A stretch of 64,000 nucleotides of DNA from Cunninghamia lanceolata (lineage: Eukaryota; Streptophyta; Pinopsida; Cupressales; Cupressaceae): assembly GCA_027924645.1 (NCBI GenBank), contig BSBN01000809.1, forward strand, positions 41,198,001 to 41,262,000. The letters are read 5' to 3'. Below, piece by piece: positions 47,877-59,868 of the stretch (its first letter is position 1; each line of letters opens with the position of its first letter). The notes below the pieces were generated by a model, which saw only the letters and a list, made by a program, of their open reading frames with translations, did not search any database and was not told the origin of the DNA. The position numbers and the translations under genes are program-made.

Positions 47877-48699
47877 TCACATGAGAATGATGATGATCAT
47901 CTAGACATTGAAATTACTATTTGTGTTGCCCAACCAATCAATCTCGAATTTGAACAGAAGATAATTAAACCATAAATAAAACTACAACCAAAATTGTAGA
48001 AGCTAATTCCTTAATGTAGTAAAATGCACTAACTTCCTTTACCATAAACTATTAACCACAAACTTGCAGACACAATAACTACCAGACTAAACCACAAATT
48101 CCACTTTCATAAACATGATACCACATTCCTAGAATGCCTAGGGATGCACCTACATAAAAAATACATGTTATGTAAACAATAGAAAAAATGAAGAGCAACA
48201 ATTACAATCCATGTCTCTAAAATACACAATATGTAAACATTACGAAAAATGAGGAGCAATGGTTACAATCCTTATTATCTCTATGCTATTACTTCAAGAT
48301 AACATTCAATGAATGTCCATTTTGCATAAAATTGGTATAATTTCTTATATAGTTTGATCTTTGTAATGACAATATCAATACTCATTGATTGCTCTATAAA
48401 ATCATGACTATGAAAATAAATCTATTTATTATGATCATATTAATAACAATAATATGGACTTATATAATATACTAAATAGTATATTCATTAGATTTTTTTC
48501 AAGATATCAAAACCACATGCTTGACTTTAAAAACTTGATCAAACTTTTCTTATTCAATATTTGCATATAACAAACTAAACATACAAAATACTTATCCCGT
48601 TACAACCCAAAAATTTATGATGTCTACCAATAAATGACACTTCTATAGATTTTTTTATAATAATCATTAAAATTTGGAGGAAGGTCGCCAAACAACGAG

Positions 48700-48860
48700 C
48701 ATACGCTGCATTATTAGCCGATAGGCTTTTATATGTGAGCATTATAGTGTTCGGAATTGTCCGTAAAAGAATTCTCACTGGAAAATTTTCTAAACTCTCC
48801 GGTTATTCCTATCCGCGTATTCCTTGAACCTCCTATGGGTGCAAGTGCTAGTATTATACT
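48700..48860 (-). repeat. Short repeat (about 150 bp), inverted copy of 51310-51440
   Basis: TTAGCCGATAG at 48713 and CCTCCTATGGGTGCAA near 48832 are found on the opposite strand at 51310-51440 in the same order and spacing. It lies next to a promoter copy in both places, in opposite orientation. The class is unknown; it could be a small non-autonomous transposon. Confidence 0.6.
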
Positions 48861-49180
48861 TAATAGAAGGTTTCCCCTGGGCGAGGAAAAGAGCCCTTCG
48901 CCGGGATTACCTTTGTTTTTTCTTTTGTTTGGATAATTCCTGCCGTTTTGGTTCGGTATTTGTGGGACGGGGCGATTTTACATAAAAGACAAAGTAAGCG
49001 TATGTTTTCCACTTGAATTTTGCTTTGTGGGGCCATAAATTATTATTTATATTTTTCTGTTGACTAACTTGGTTTCATTCGTCACCCTACTTTTTGCATA
49101 TGATGACGATGATTTTTTATCCCTTTTTCAGTTTGCATGTCTCATTGGTTTCCTTTCATCACGTGAAGACATAGGTACAT
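48861..49180 (-). repeat. Third, partial copy of the SRC2-like upstream region
   Basis: Shared phrases with 28915-29340 include GCCCTTCGCCGGGATTACC (opposite the copy in 51150-51182), the TGCCGTTTTGG block, TGCTTTGTGGGGCC-ATAAA, and the G-box TTTCATCACGTGAAGAC at 49155-49171. No coding part of the gene is attached. Confidence 0.65.
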
Positions 49181-50210
49181 TGGGTAATAGGTATTAAGTA
49201 GCATTCATATTGATAGGAAGTGTAATGGGAGTGTGCCAGAATTTTTTGAGGATATTTACCTAGGTTGATGAGAAATTATGTGGAAAAAGAGTGTAATTAG
49301 AATATGTTTAAGACGATGTGGATGAGGAGAGACTTGATGTTGGAGTGATTCAAATTAATCCTGTAAAAGTGGACATATATATATTTGTTGAATGATTTTT
49401 TTTAATAGTGGTTAGTGGGAAAAGAGATTTGAGTGTTTCCAATATAATTGAGCAAGGCAAGGAGTTTTATTTTTAAGTGGGCATTTGAGATGGTGGTGGA
49501 TAAAAGGCTAAGCAAAGTAACATAAAACTAGAGTGAGATGGGGACAATGTAGAGAGGGTTCAGTCATTACCTAAATGTAGAGTAAGTAACAAACTCAATG
49601 GTTAGAATAAATTAACAAGTTTAAATATTTTAATTTAATGAGATTAAGTTCAATAAATTAGGGGCAAATTTCATGATTTATAAAAAACTGTCACCCTTGA
49701 ACATAAAATAACAATGATTGAAACTTACCATAATTCTAGTGAATATTGAAGATAGATTTAACTATATGCCCCATTTGAAAATATATATACTACTTACAAA
49801 GTTACCATGGTTGCATCTCCGTTGAATCTTGTAGGTGTGTATAAAAGAAACTCAAAATCTTCAAATGTAGATTCCCTTGGGAGAAGTGACAATTTTAATG
49901 CACAATTAATTAAATAAAATTGATTGAGAAATTTATCTCTCAAGCACCACATTATTAAGAGGAGGTTCATGTGACTATGATCAATAATGCTCACATAATG
50001 GTGTTCACCTTTTGCATTGTGTACTATCACACTATTGTCATTGCCTTGTTCTCACCCATTATTCCTAGATCTTGAATGCTTCTGCATCAGAATTGGACAA
50101 TAATCCCTTTCATATTGTGTGTTGAGCATTGAACGTATGCCAGTAGTGGGACACTATAATGGACATTTTCAATGTTGCAAAAGAAATCTCCTATACATAT
50201 ATGAAATGAA
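49181..50210. other. AT-rich intergenic stretch, no gene seen
   Basis: The frame at 49794-50030 (minus) has no family motif and lies in AT-rich text. No repeat boundary or RNA gene is visible. Confidence 0.35.
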
Positions 50211-50459
50211 GTGACTAAAAGAAAAATATACTTTAAGCTTCTCGACGTATGCAATGCTCTTCACGACAAGGAAAAGCTTCACCTTGTGCTTCATTGCTTT
50301 AATGGCCCCATCGACGCTGGGCAACTAGTCAGGGCTCGGATGACCCTTAGTAGTTTCAACAAGTCGTCGACCAAAGCTCAGAGCACATCTCCACTTGAAG
50401 AATTGCAACTCCATGTTGCGGCGCATGGCCGAAAAGCGGGTGGCTCAATTTGTTCCTAA
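50211..50459 (+). pseudogene. Possible captured exon fragment (weak BPS1/UPF0496-like look)
   Basis: An 82 aa frame, clearly richer in G+C than its neighbours. It starts after AT-rich DNA and stops where the duplicated gene copy begins. KLLDVCNALHDKEKLHLVLH and a following AGQLVRAR stretch recall the LLD-CNA-D helical region of plant BYPASS1/ROH1-like proteins. That is a by-eye impression from a short segment, not a firm match. No start context, partner exons or promoter are visible. It could be a host-gene piece moved by a mobile element. Confidence 0.3.
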
Positions 50460-50562
50460 ACATTTGTTTCTTTTTCATAATTTATGAATTAATACACCAA
50501 ATTTCTTTAAAGAAAAATAAAAATGTATATGAGATATGAGATCTATAGAACCACACTACAGC

Positions 50563-50661
50563 ATACGGACGCAGATCGCCGTATCGCCAGTTCACATTTT
50601 TCAGATCTTTTGCAGAGATGAGTGTGAGATCCACATCTACAGGCCTTGGACGCCCTGCCAT
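50563..50661 (-). pseudogene. 5' fragment of an SRC2-like C2 gene
   Basis: It encodes about 33 residues starting [20 protein letters not shown], with a few changes from the intact gene, then runs into unrelated sequence at the deletion junction. It lacks the rest of the C2 domain, the Pro/Tyr region and the C-terminus. Because the promoter is kept, a short transcript is conceivable but no functional product is. Confidence 0.85.
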
Positions 50662-52721
50662 TCTCAATTCAGGGATTTGGATTTGGATAAGCTTCCGTGT
50701 GAGGGGTTTTCACAATTGTGCGGCTAATGACTTTATTTATAATGCAGCTGCCGGGCATACAGAGGTTTTCCGGGTCGTCTTTGAATCAGTTCCTTCCTTG
50801 AGGAATTTTCTTAGTAGTTGTGCTCGGTTGAGATATCTTTATCATTACGTAATTTCCAAGCCGCGTTCCATATGCCGCATTATATTCTATAATTTTTTAG
50901 GCTGACAAATTCATTATTAGTCGTTCTGTGTTCGGTTCGGTCTCCTATTTCAGGAAGCTCAAATTTGTTTGTTTATGTGGGACTAAACAACATTTTCTGG
51001 AATTTTATTCGTCTTTCGGATTTTATGTTTAGGCGTTAAAATCTGTGTTTGGTAGGAATCTAGATTCTGAGAGCATGCGCCTTGCATGATGATCGGCCAT
51101 TATCCTATATTTTATTGTTTTGATTTATTTAGGGTTGCAACGGGTCGAGAAGAATAGCAGGCCCGTCGCCGGGATTACCTTTCGTTTTTGACCTTTTGTC
51201 TGAATAATGCCTGCCGTTTCTGGACGGAGGAACGATTTTATGTAAAAATGCGTAAGGTGACGTGTAATAGGTGTGAACTCCCAAAGAAAGTTCCATGGCG
51301 GGGTTACGTTTCCAGGAGACTAGCATTTGCACCCATAGGAGGTTTAAGGAATACGTCGATAGGAACAACCAAGAGTTTAGAAAGGGTGAGACAAGTTCTA
51401 GTACTATAATGTTCACATATAATAGTCTATCGGCTAATTTCTGTTTTGCAAATTGTGGGGCCACGGGCTTAAATTTGACAGTTGTATAGCTATATTTAGA
51501 CATTTTTGCTGTAAAATACAATCAAAATTTTAAAAAGACTATCATATGAAAGGAGAGATTTTGGACAAACTGTCAAATTTTATATAAGATTGTGATGATA
51601 TATATATTTGATTTTAATATGATTTACTTATAGTAACGCATGTCATAGTATTTGAAGAGCACCTTTGAATAGATAACTTCATTAAAAAAATTGCTTGACA
51701 AGCAAGGTTGACTGTCCACTTTAAGCATTATTTTTATATTTTTGCTTTTGCCTAAGCCGTTTCCATTCGTCCCGCCTGAATCGCATGATGATGATGATGA
51801 CAACTGAGTCAATCAATATTAATAAAAAAAAAATCCATCCCAAGCAGCGTTGAAGAGTTCTCGCATCCCGTTTCAGTTTGCATGCGTATTTCATTGGTTT
51901 CCTTCATCACGTGAAGACGCAGTTACCAATGTAACTCCATGTCTGTAATGCCCGTGTTGATAAGATTACTATAGAAGACTAGGCTGAGAGAATAATTTTT
52001 ATAAATTTTATTTTATTTTTTATTTTTCAAAGATTCTTATTGATCTCTTTCCATGGTTTTATTATTGAGACCATTATCTATGGTTTTATCACGGAGATCA
52101 CTATTGGGTCTGTCCATGACATTATGGTCAATTATATATTTTAATTTTAATTTAAGAATTATTTATTTTGTTTTTATATTGTTTATAAGTTATTATTTTT
52201 ATTTTATTATTGTTTTATTTTAATGTTTATATTGTTTAGGAAATTATTTTTGGTAATATAATTTTGTATGTAACTTTTAATTTAATTTTATTACTAAAAA
52301 TAATTTCCAAAGGTATTTATGTTTTGTTTAAAAAATGTATAAATCCAATTCATTAATTTAAGAATTATTTTATTTTATTACATTGTTTAGAGTTATTTTA
52401 CTTTTGTATATAATTTTTAATTTTACCTTTAGAAAAGTCATTATTGGGTGATTCTTTTGTTTTGTTTTAACTTTGAGAAGTGTAGTATATATTATATATT
52501 TATATGTTTTTTTTTAATAATTTCATAGGTTAAATTTTTAATTTTAATTTTTTTTAAAAAATATGTGAGTTATGTTTTGGTTTTTATGTGTATAATAAAT
52601 ATTAAATTTAATTATATAATTTAAAAAAAATTAATATTATTATCTCAAATTTATATCTAAATATTAAATATTTAATTATAAATATATTAAACATTAATTT
52701 ATGAATTAATCACAATTCTTA

Positions 52722-52738
52722 TTTTTTACTATAAATAA
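52722..52738. repeat. 17 bp target-site duplication, left copy
   Basis: TATTTTTTACTATAAAT occurs here and again at 63308-63324. The intact paralogous locus has one copy at about 30093-30107, followed by the same downstream text as at 63325. Confidence 0.8.
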
Positions 52739-52925
52739 CCCTCGATAATTGGTTAGCATCGCAATCAAAGTCATTATGAGAGAACGAGGCATTCAAGGCC
52801 CGAGTGTGAGAAGGGTTAGATGGCAGACTACGGTCTAATTAGTAATGATGAGGCAACTTGTGTATTGAGGAAGGCAAGATGCCTCTTTTACAACGCCATT
52901 TCCTCTATTTCCTCTAGAGCTTTCT

Positions 52926-53468
52926 TTGTTTTCTCTCTGCCAGATGGTGTTGTGTAAGTTTTTCTTAATGGAAGGTGCTATGAGTGGGGGAGAAGAAGAA
53001 AAATCAAAAGGCAAACGTCTGATAGGTGACCCTCCAAGGAGGCAGATTCCTAGAGCAGGAGCTAGTACCAGCAATAGAGGGAGAATGAAGCAGAGCTATA
53101 CCACCCGAAAGCAGATAAAGAAACTTCCGGCAGAGGAGGCTGTGACCTGTTTTATGAAGGACTTAGAAAAGGAGATAAAGAATCCAATCCGGAAGGAGTG
53201 GTTGTATCAGCTTTTGAAGGTAGTGAAAGAGGTTGATGGGAAGGAAGGTGTGAATGTGCAAGAGGCAATGACAAATTTTTTGTTGGATCCCAAGACATCC
53301 AGAGGTCGGTGGAACGTATTTGGTGCGGCCCAGTCGGTGGCGGTGGCAACTCTACTCTCGGTAGCAGCGCCATCAATCCTCATTCATGAGGATATGATAG
53401 AATGCAGGCCAAACAACAAAATTCCATGAATCTAAGTTGGGCCGTTTGCATGATATTATTTAAGGAGT
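52926..53468 (+). pseudogene. Unrecognised Lys/Glu-rich protein, 5' part, split by the chromovirus
   Basis: The frame 52926-53429 encodes up to 167 aa; the more likely start is the ATG at 52980 (MSGGEEEKSKGKR). It begins basic and acidic, then has a helical stretch (EEAVTCFMKDLEKEIKN, then WLYQLLKVVKEVDGKEG), then RGRWNVFGAAQSVAV. The frame shifts at about 53425, has a TAA near 53460, and then continues across the chromovirus into 61443-61569 (KMVEEMAVKLGVVVSAWVHP). I do not recognise the family. A RGRWN...SVAV pattern also occurs in the minus-strand fragment at about 62730. Confidence 0.55.
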
Positions 53469-53473
53469 CTTGG
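53469..53473. repeat. 5 bp target-site duplication of the chromovirus (left)
   Basis: CTTGG here and at 61443-61447, immediately outside the two LTRs. Confidence 0.95.
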
Positions 53474-55098
53474 TGGTGCAGGAGCACCCGTACATGATCA
53501 GGATATAGGTTAATTGTCCACATGATGACAGGACATTAGTCTATTTTTAGTATGTTTGACTTCATCATGTAATAAGGTCCATTGGACCAATGCTATGTAT
53601 TAGATCAGCCTAGGAGTGTGTGTAGGCAGTTAGAGATCAGTTAGAGATCAGTTAGAGATCGTGATCAGGTTGTCTGAGCTGTCCTCTCTCCCAGCCGCTT
53701 GGAAGCTCCCAGCCGCTGGGAAGTGAGTTGGTAGTACTCGAAGGACTTTGCTATATATACCTTCGATCTGTTAGGGTTTAGGGGATTATGTTATGTTATG
53801 ATATGTTAGTTGTGTTATGGTGTTGTGATTGAGTTGGGTTTCAGGGGAACAGTCTAGATATTGTGAAGCACTGTTGTTTGACAGAATTACAGAAACAGGA
53901 CATTTGAATTTCAATTGAATAAGATCTCATCATTTGCATTATCTGATTTTATCAGCTGTAACTATTTTGATTTCCTTTCTATTTGCAAGTTGATGGGTTC
54001 CTTCAACCCTTCCACCGGTTGATCCTGTGAATCGGTGGAATGGTCCTGGATTATAGCTTACTTTGCATTTGTGTTTTCTGTTTATGCATTGCACTGTTCA
54101 AGAGATCAATTGGTAGCATGCTGTGAATCAGCCTAGCATCCTCATGTGCTAGGTCTAGAAAGATAAGCTGTTAAATTTTGGTTTGAAGGTGATCCGACCC
54201 GATCATCATATTGTCTTTGTGTAATTGTGCGGTTCTGAGCGTTTGCATGCAGCGGACGGATATACAGGAGTCTGCATGTGCGTTTCCAGTCGGAACGAGC
54301 CGCATCGTCATCTGCAAATACATCACCATCAGGATCGGGTTATGAAACTGACGGAGTTTACATATTTCAAGTGCATCAGGATGTTGTAAGTCAGATATAT
54401 ACTCAGTGTATATATCGCCGTCAGGATCATCTTCTGTGTGTGCCCATCATCCGCATATCACTATCGGATGCGGGAGTGAAAAGTGCATTTTTTTGACTAA
54501 GTGTTGAAGAGGTCGTCAGGATATTGTGTGACGTCATCGTCATCAGGAGGTGACGTCATCATCATCAGGATATTGAGATATCACCCTATGCAAGTTTATC
54601 CTGTTGTTGCTAAGTGTTTAGGTGTCAGCGTAGGTCCTCGGCAGAAAGTTGGGTTAACATCATCAGGATGTTTCAATCGAACCGGATAAATCATATCATG
54701 ATGCTGTTGTTTGTATAGTCAGCTATTGGGGCATCGAAGGGAAGGTGCTAAAGTTGTCAACATCAGGATAATTGGAGCAACCGGATATTTGATATCCTGC
54801 TGACGAAGGGAGTGTTGAATATCATGATGATGCCGATAGTGTTTGGCGCCCGATGAACAGTACAACAGGAGGATGTTTGCGTTAGTTGAATATCATGATG
54901 ATGATGATAGGCAGAAGACGGAGGAAGTGAACAGTAGTCGGCAGGAGGATAATTCTGCTCGTCCGAAATATGATGATGCTGTTGGTGCTTGCAGGAAATA
55001 TGATGATGCTAAGCCGATAGGGATTATTAACATGCTGTTTGTATTATTGGCTCCTCCTTCTTGTTAGTAAGCTCCCGTTGCGTTTTACCTCTGCATCA
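53474..55098 (+). repeat. 5' LTR of the chromovirus
   Basis: It runs TGGTGCAGG to CTCTGCATCA. A TATA box, TATATATA, is at 53752-53759. An 11 bp unit GTTAGAGATCA is present three times at about 53631-53663; the 3' LTR has one fewer. The 3' part (54500-55020) is rich in CATCAGGAT, ATGATGATG and TGACGTCA (54529 and 54551). Confidence 0.95.
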
Positions 55099-55101
55099 TA
55101 G

Positions 55102-55113
55102 TGGTATCAGAGC
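55102..55113 (+). other. Primer-binding site (initiator Met tRNA)
   Basis: TGGTATCAGAGC, three bases after the LTR end. It is the standard plant initiator-Met tRNA complement. Confidence 0.95.
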
Positions 55114-55152
55114 AAAGGAAGGATCTTCTGGAAGAGATAAGGATATAGCAGG

Positions 55153-58100
55153 ATGTCAGATGAAGAAGGAACATCGGAGGTTCCGGCAAGGATGACTAAC
55201 GCTGAGTTGGCAGTTCTGGTGAAGAAACAGATTGCAGAAAGCAAGGCCGTGAAGGCTCAGAATCAGGAGTTGAAAGACGAGTTAGCAAAGTTGAGGAGCA
55301 GAGTAGGTTCTGGTAGAGAAGAAGATAGGGAAGAAGAAGAGATCCCTAATTGGAGTGAGGAGGTCGTTCCTGCAGACCAGAGACCACTGTTGAACGCCCT
55401 CAAGGCCATGGAGAGGAGAACCATGGATGTGAAACTGGATTTGCCAGTGTTTACAGGCAAGATGGAACCTGATTCAGTGATGGAGTGGATAGACTGTTTG
55501 AACAATTTCTTTGAAACAGAGGAGATACCAGAACAATAGAGAGTGAAGATAGCACAGTCAAAGATGAAAGAAGCTGCCTTGACATGGTGGAATTTTGTTC
55601 AAGATGATAGAGTACAGGAAGGAAAACGTAGAGTTGCCACATGGAAGAAGATGATGGCATTAGTAAAGGAAGCTTATGTCCCATTGGATTACAGTATCCA
55701 ATTACACAAAAGGAAGCAAAACCTGAAGCAGAAGGAGCTAGATGTCAGCTCATATACAGAAGAATTCATGAAACTCTGTATGAAGACAAAGGTAAAAGAA
55801 AGTGAAGAAGAGAAGGTAGCCAGATACCTTAATGGATTGAGGTTTAATATTCAGGAAGATCTAAGTCTGCATAATCCAGATACAGTACAGAAAAGCTTTC
55901 AGTTGGCATTGAAAGTGGAAGAAAAGTTGAAGAGAAAACAAGAACAAAACAATAGAGGAAGAGGAAGACAACAAAGAGGTGGAAGAGGTCCTTTTAGAGG
56001 CAGAGGACATGGACAGGGATATCAAGGAGAATCCAGTCATGACAATAGTAAGGGAAACAATAGTCAGAACCAGATGGAAAATTATAGTCAGCAAGGAAGC
56101 TTCAGAGGTAGAAGACCTTTCAGAGGAAGATCCCAGGGCAGAGGATCCATCAGATGTTATAACTGTAACAAAGAAGGCCATATAGCCAGCAGATGTCCAG
56201 ACAAGGCCACAAGCTCAACAGGAGAAAGGAGAACAAATCTGATCCAAGAACCTGATAATCAAAGTGTGACAGGCTCTACTTCCTTTCAGAGTGTGAATGC
56301 TCCTGATAATTATGCATACCCAGAAAGTGGAGAATCTCTGATGATGAGAAGAACAGTGACTACCATGAAGGTGCCTGACAAAGAATCCCCTCAAAGAAAG
56401 TCTCTTTTCAGGACTATTTGCAAAGCAGGAGGTAAGGCATGTAAAGTTTTGATTGATTCTGGTTCTACTGAGAATTTTGTGTCTGAACACATGGTGACAA
56501 AGCTTAAGCTTAGGAGATTGCCTCACCCATCCCCATATAAAGTCTCATGGCTTACCCAAGGTCAGCAGACAACTGTAGAAGAGCAGGCTTGGGTAGAATT
56601 TCAGATTGGTGCATATAAGGATAGGTTGTTGTTTGATATTACCAAGATGGATGCTTGCAATCTTTTATTTGGTAGACCATGGCAGTATGATTTGAAGGCA
56701 CAACATGATGGTGTTAGAAACACCTATAAAATCACTAAAGATGGTCAGGATATAATGTTATTCCCATTGAAGGAGAAAGAGGAGAAAACTAAAGGAAAAG
56801 AGGTGAAGGTCATGCTGATGGAAGGCAAACAGTTCATGAAAGAAGTAGCAGCAGAAGGTGCAGTTGCATATGCCCTAATCCCATGTATGAGTGTGAATAA
56901 AGAACAGCAGCAAGAAGTCAAGAAAGAGAAAAAGCCAAGGTTTATAGACCCAGCTGTTCAAGAGCTATTGGATAAGTACAAAGGTGTCATCTCAGAGGGA
57001 ATGCCCAGATCCCTACCACCTGTCAGAGATATCAGTCACTGCATAGACTTAATTCCAGGGTCAACACTTCCAAACAAAGAAGCCTATAAGCTTACTCCAG
57101 AACAGAATGCAGAAGTAGCCAGACAGATTGAAGAATTGTTGGATTCAGGTCTGATTGGGAAGAGTTTGAGTCCATGTGCAGTACCAGCTGTACTAGCACC
57201 AAAGAAGGAAGGTACTTGGAGGCTTTGCACAGATTCCAGAGCTATTAACAAGATCACAATCAGGTATAGGTTTCCAATCCCTAGAATAGAGGATTTACTT
57301 GATTGTTTGGGAAGTGCTAAGTACTTTACAAAAATAGATTTGAAGAGTGGATACCATCAGATCAGGATTAGACCAGGAGATGAATGGAAAACAGCATTCA
57401 AAACAAATGAAGGGTTATATGAATGGAAGGTTATGCCTTTTGGTTTATCTAATGCACCTAGTACTTTTATGAGGTTGATGAATGAGGTTCTGAAAGAATT
57501 CATTGGTAAGTTTGTCATAGTATATCTAGATGACATTCTGATTTTCAGTAACACAAAAGAAGAACATCTCAGACATATAGATTTGGTTCTTAAGAGGTTA
57601 CATGAAGAGTAGCTGATGATAAATTTAGACAAGTGCTTGTTCATGCAAAAGGAGATCACATATTTGGGTTTTGTCATTTCACAAGGAAAGTTACAGATGG
57701 ATAAGGAGAAGCTAAGTGCCATATTGTCTTGGCCAACTCCACAGACTATGAATGATGTCAGAAGTTTCCATGGGTTAGCAACCTTCTACAGGAAGTTTAT
57801 CAGAGGGTTTAGTCATATTTGTGCACCCATGCTGGATACCATCAAAGGAGGACAGAAGTGCAGGTTTGTTTGGACTCAAGGAGCAGATGATTCTTTTGAA
57901 ACATTGAAGAAGAAGGTGGCACAGCAGCCAGTCCTTGCACTTCCAGATTTTAACAAAATCTTTCAGGTAGAATGTGATGCCAGTCACATGGCCATTGGAG
58001 CAGTACTCAGCCAAGAAGGTAGACCTATTGCATTTTTCAGTGAGAAGCTCAATGATGCTAAGAAAAGGTATTCCTCATATGATCTGGAAATGTATGCTTT

Positions 58101-59868
58101 AGTTCAGTCCCTCAAGAAATGGAGGCATTACCTGATGCCAAAGGAATTCATAGTATTCACAGATAACCAGGCTCTGAGTTTCATAAACAGCCAGGAAAAG
58201 CTGAACCACAGACATATGAAATGGGTAGAAACCTTATAGGCTTTCACTTTTACATTGAAGCATAAGAAAGGGGTCAAGAACAAAGTTGCAGATGCTTTGA
58301 GCAGGAGAGTTCTCACAGTCAATCAGATTCAGTTAGAGAGTGTTGGCATTGATTCAGTAAAGACCATGTATGAGTCTGATGAAGATTTTGGAGAGATATA
58401 TCAGGTATGTACTTCTTTTGGGGAGAAATACCATGCTGAGTTCTCTGAATTTTTGATTCAGGATGGATTGTTGTTCAAGGGTGGACAGTTATGTATCCCA
58501 AGGTGTTCTATGAGATTAAATATCATCAAGGAGAAACATTGTGGAGCTATGGCAGGTCATTTTGGTCTAGATAAGACTCTTGATCTGGTCAGAAGGCATT
58601 ACTTTTGGCCTAAGTTGCAATCAGATGTCAGAAAATTTGTAGAGACATGTGTGATATGTCAGAAAGCTAAAGGCAGGTCAACTAATGCAGGTTTATATCA
58701 GCCCTTACCCATTCCTTCCAGACCATGGGAAAGCATAAGTATGGATTTTGTCTTGGGTTTACCAAGGACAAGGAAAGGATTTGACAGTGTTTTTGTTGTA
58801 GTGGATAGACTTAGTAAAATGGCACATTTCTTGCCATGCAAAACCACTGCTGATGCTTCATACATTGCAGATTTATTCTTCAGGGAGATTGTCAGAATCC
58901 ATGGATTGCCATTGAGCATAGTGTCAGACAGGGATGTGAAGTTTATCGGTCACTTCTGGAGAACTCTTTGGAGAAAACTTGGAACCAATTTGTCTTTTTC
59001 CTCTGCATATCATCCTCAAACAGATGGACAGACTGAAGTAGTGAACCGTTCCTTAGGGAATTTACTTAGATGCTTGACAAAACAACATGGAGAGAAGTGG
59101 GATAATATTCTATCTCAAGCTGAGTTTTCATATAATGATACTGTCAATAGAAGCACAGGGAAATCACCTTTTCAGATAGTCTATGGTATGCATCCCAGAG
59201 GAATTTTGGAATTGAGAGATCTACCTCCAGTAGCCCCTGTTAGTGCAGAAGGAGAAGCTTTTGCTGAAGCCATAAAAGAGGTTCATGATCAGGTCAAGAC
59301 CCAACTCCAGCAAACCACCTTAAAGTATAAGGAATATGCTGATAAAAAGAAGAAGGATGTTCAATTTGATGTTGGAAATTTGGTATGGGTTCACTTGAAG
59401 AAAGACAGACTTCCTAAGGGAAAGTATACTAAGCTCATGCAAAAGAAAGTTGGACCATGTCAGATTTTGCACAAGCATGGACAGAATGCTTATGAGATCC
59501 AACTCCCACCTGATCTTGGTTTGTCTCCTATATTCAATGTATGTGATTTAACTCCATACAAGGCTAATCCAGATGCAGATCAGGATCTCCTACAGGATAC
59601 AGTTGCTGATGACATTCCCCAGCATGATCCTCCACAGTTACAGAAGGTTTTGGACACCAGAGTGGTCAAACAGACCAGGAACAAACAATACTTGGAGTAT
59701 CTAGTCTCTTGGAAGGGCAAACCTATTTCTGAAGCCGTATGGATGACTGAAGAGCAGATCCAGAAACATGGTGCAAACCTTGATACTCTCATCTCAAGTG
59801 GACTTGAGATCTCTTCTTCTGGGGAGTATGGTGCAGGAGCACCCGTACATGATCAGGATATAGGTTAA
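55153..59868 (+). pseudogene. Chromovirus gag-pol polyprotein in one frame with three amber stops
   Basis: ATG at 55153. Gag runs to about 56250 and includes a Gly/Arg-rich stretch and a CCHC zinc knuckle (56155-56196). Protease has the DSG triad at 56455-56463. RT has the YLDD box at 57523-57534. RNase H has its VECDAS block near 57967. Integrase has the HHCC zinc site (58537-58659) and the catalytic D, D and E at 58744, 58927 and 59035, with 35 residues between the last two. A chromodomain lies at about 59650-59770 (YLVSWKGKP core). Four open parts share the same frame, separated only by TAG codons at 55537, 57610 and 58237. The frame closes with TAA at 59866-59868, 40 bases inside the 3' LTR. 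Products would package, copy and integrate the element; this copy cannot make them whole. Confidence 0.95.

Larger units (their letters stand above)
50455..52738 (-). repeat. Broken duplicate of the SRC2-like gene region
   Basis: 50455-50562 matches the 3' flank of the gene (about 27066-27165). It joins directly to a copy of 28360 onward, so about 1.2 kb holding most of the coding region is deleted. The copy then follows 28360-30109, including the TATA box (50734-50741), the G-box (51908-51913) and the AT-rich upstream DNA. An extra roughly 300 bp lies at 51420-51715. It stops at 52738, where the composite insertion begins, and resumes at 63308-63390. Confidence 0.85.

Noticed and set aside
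55537..55539. Programmed amber readthrough in gag
   Set aside because: Two further TAG codons lie in RT and RNase H regions, so decay explains all three more simply. Kept only as an alternative to test.
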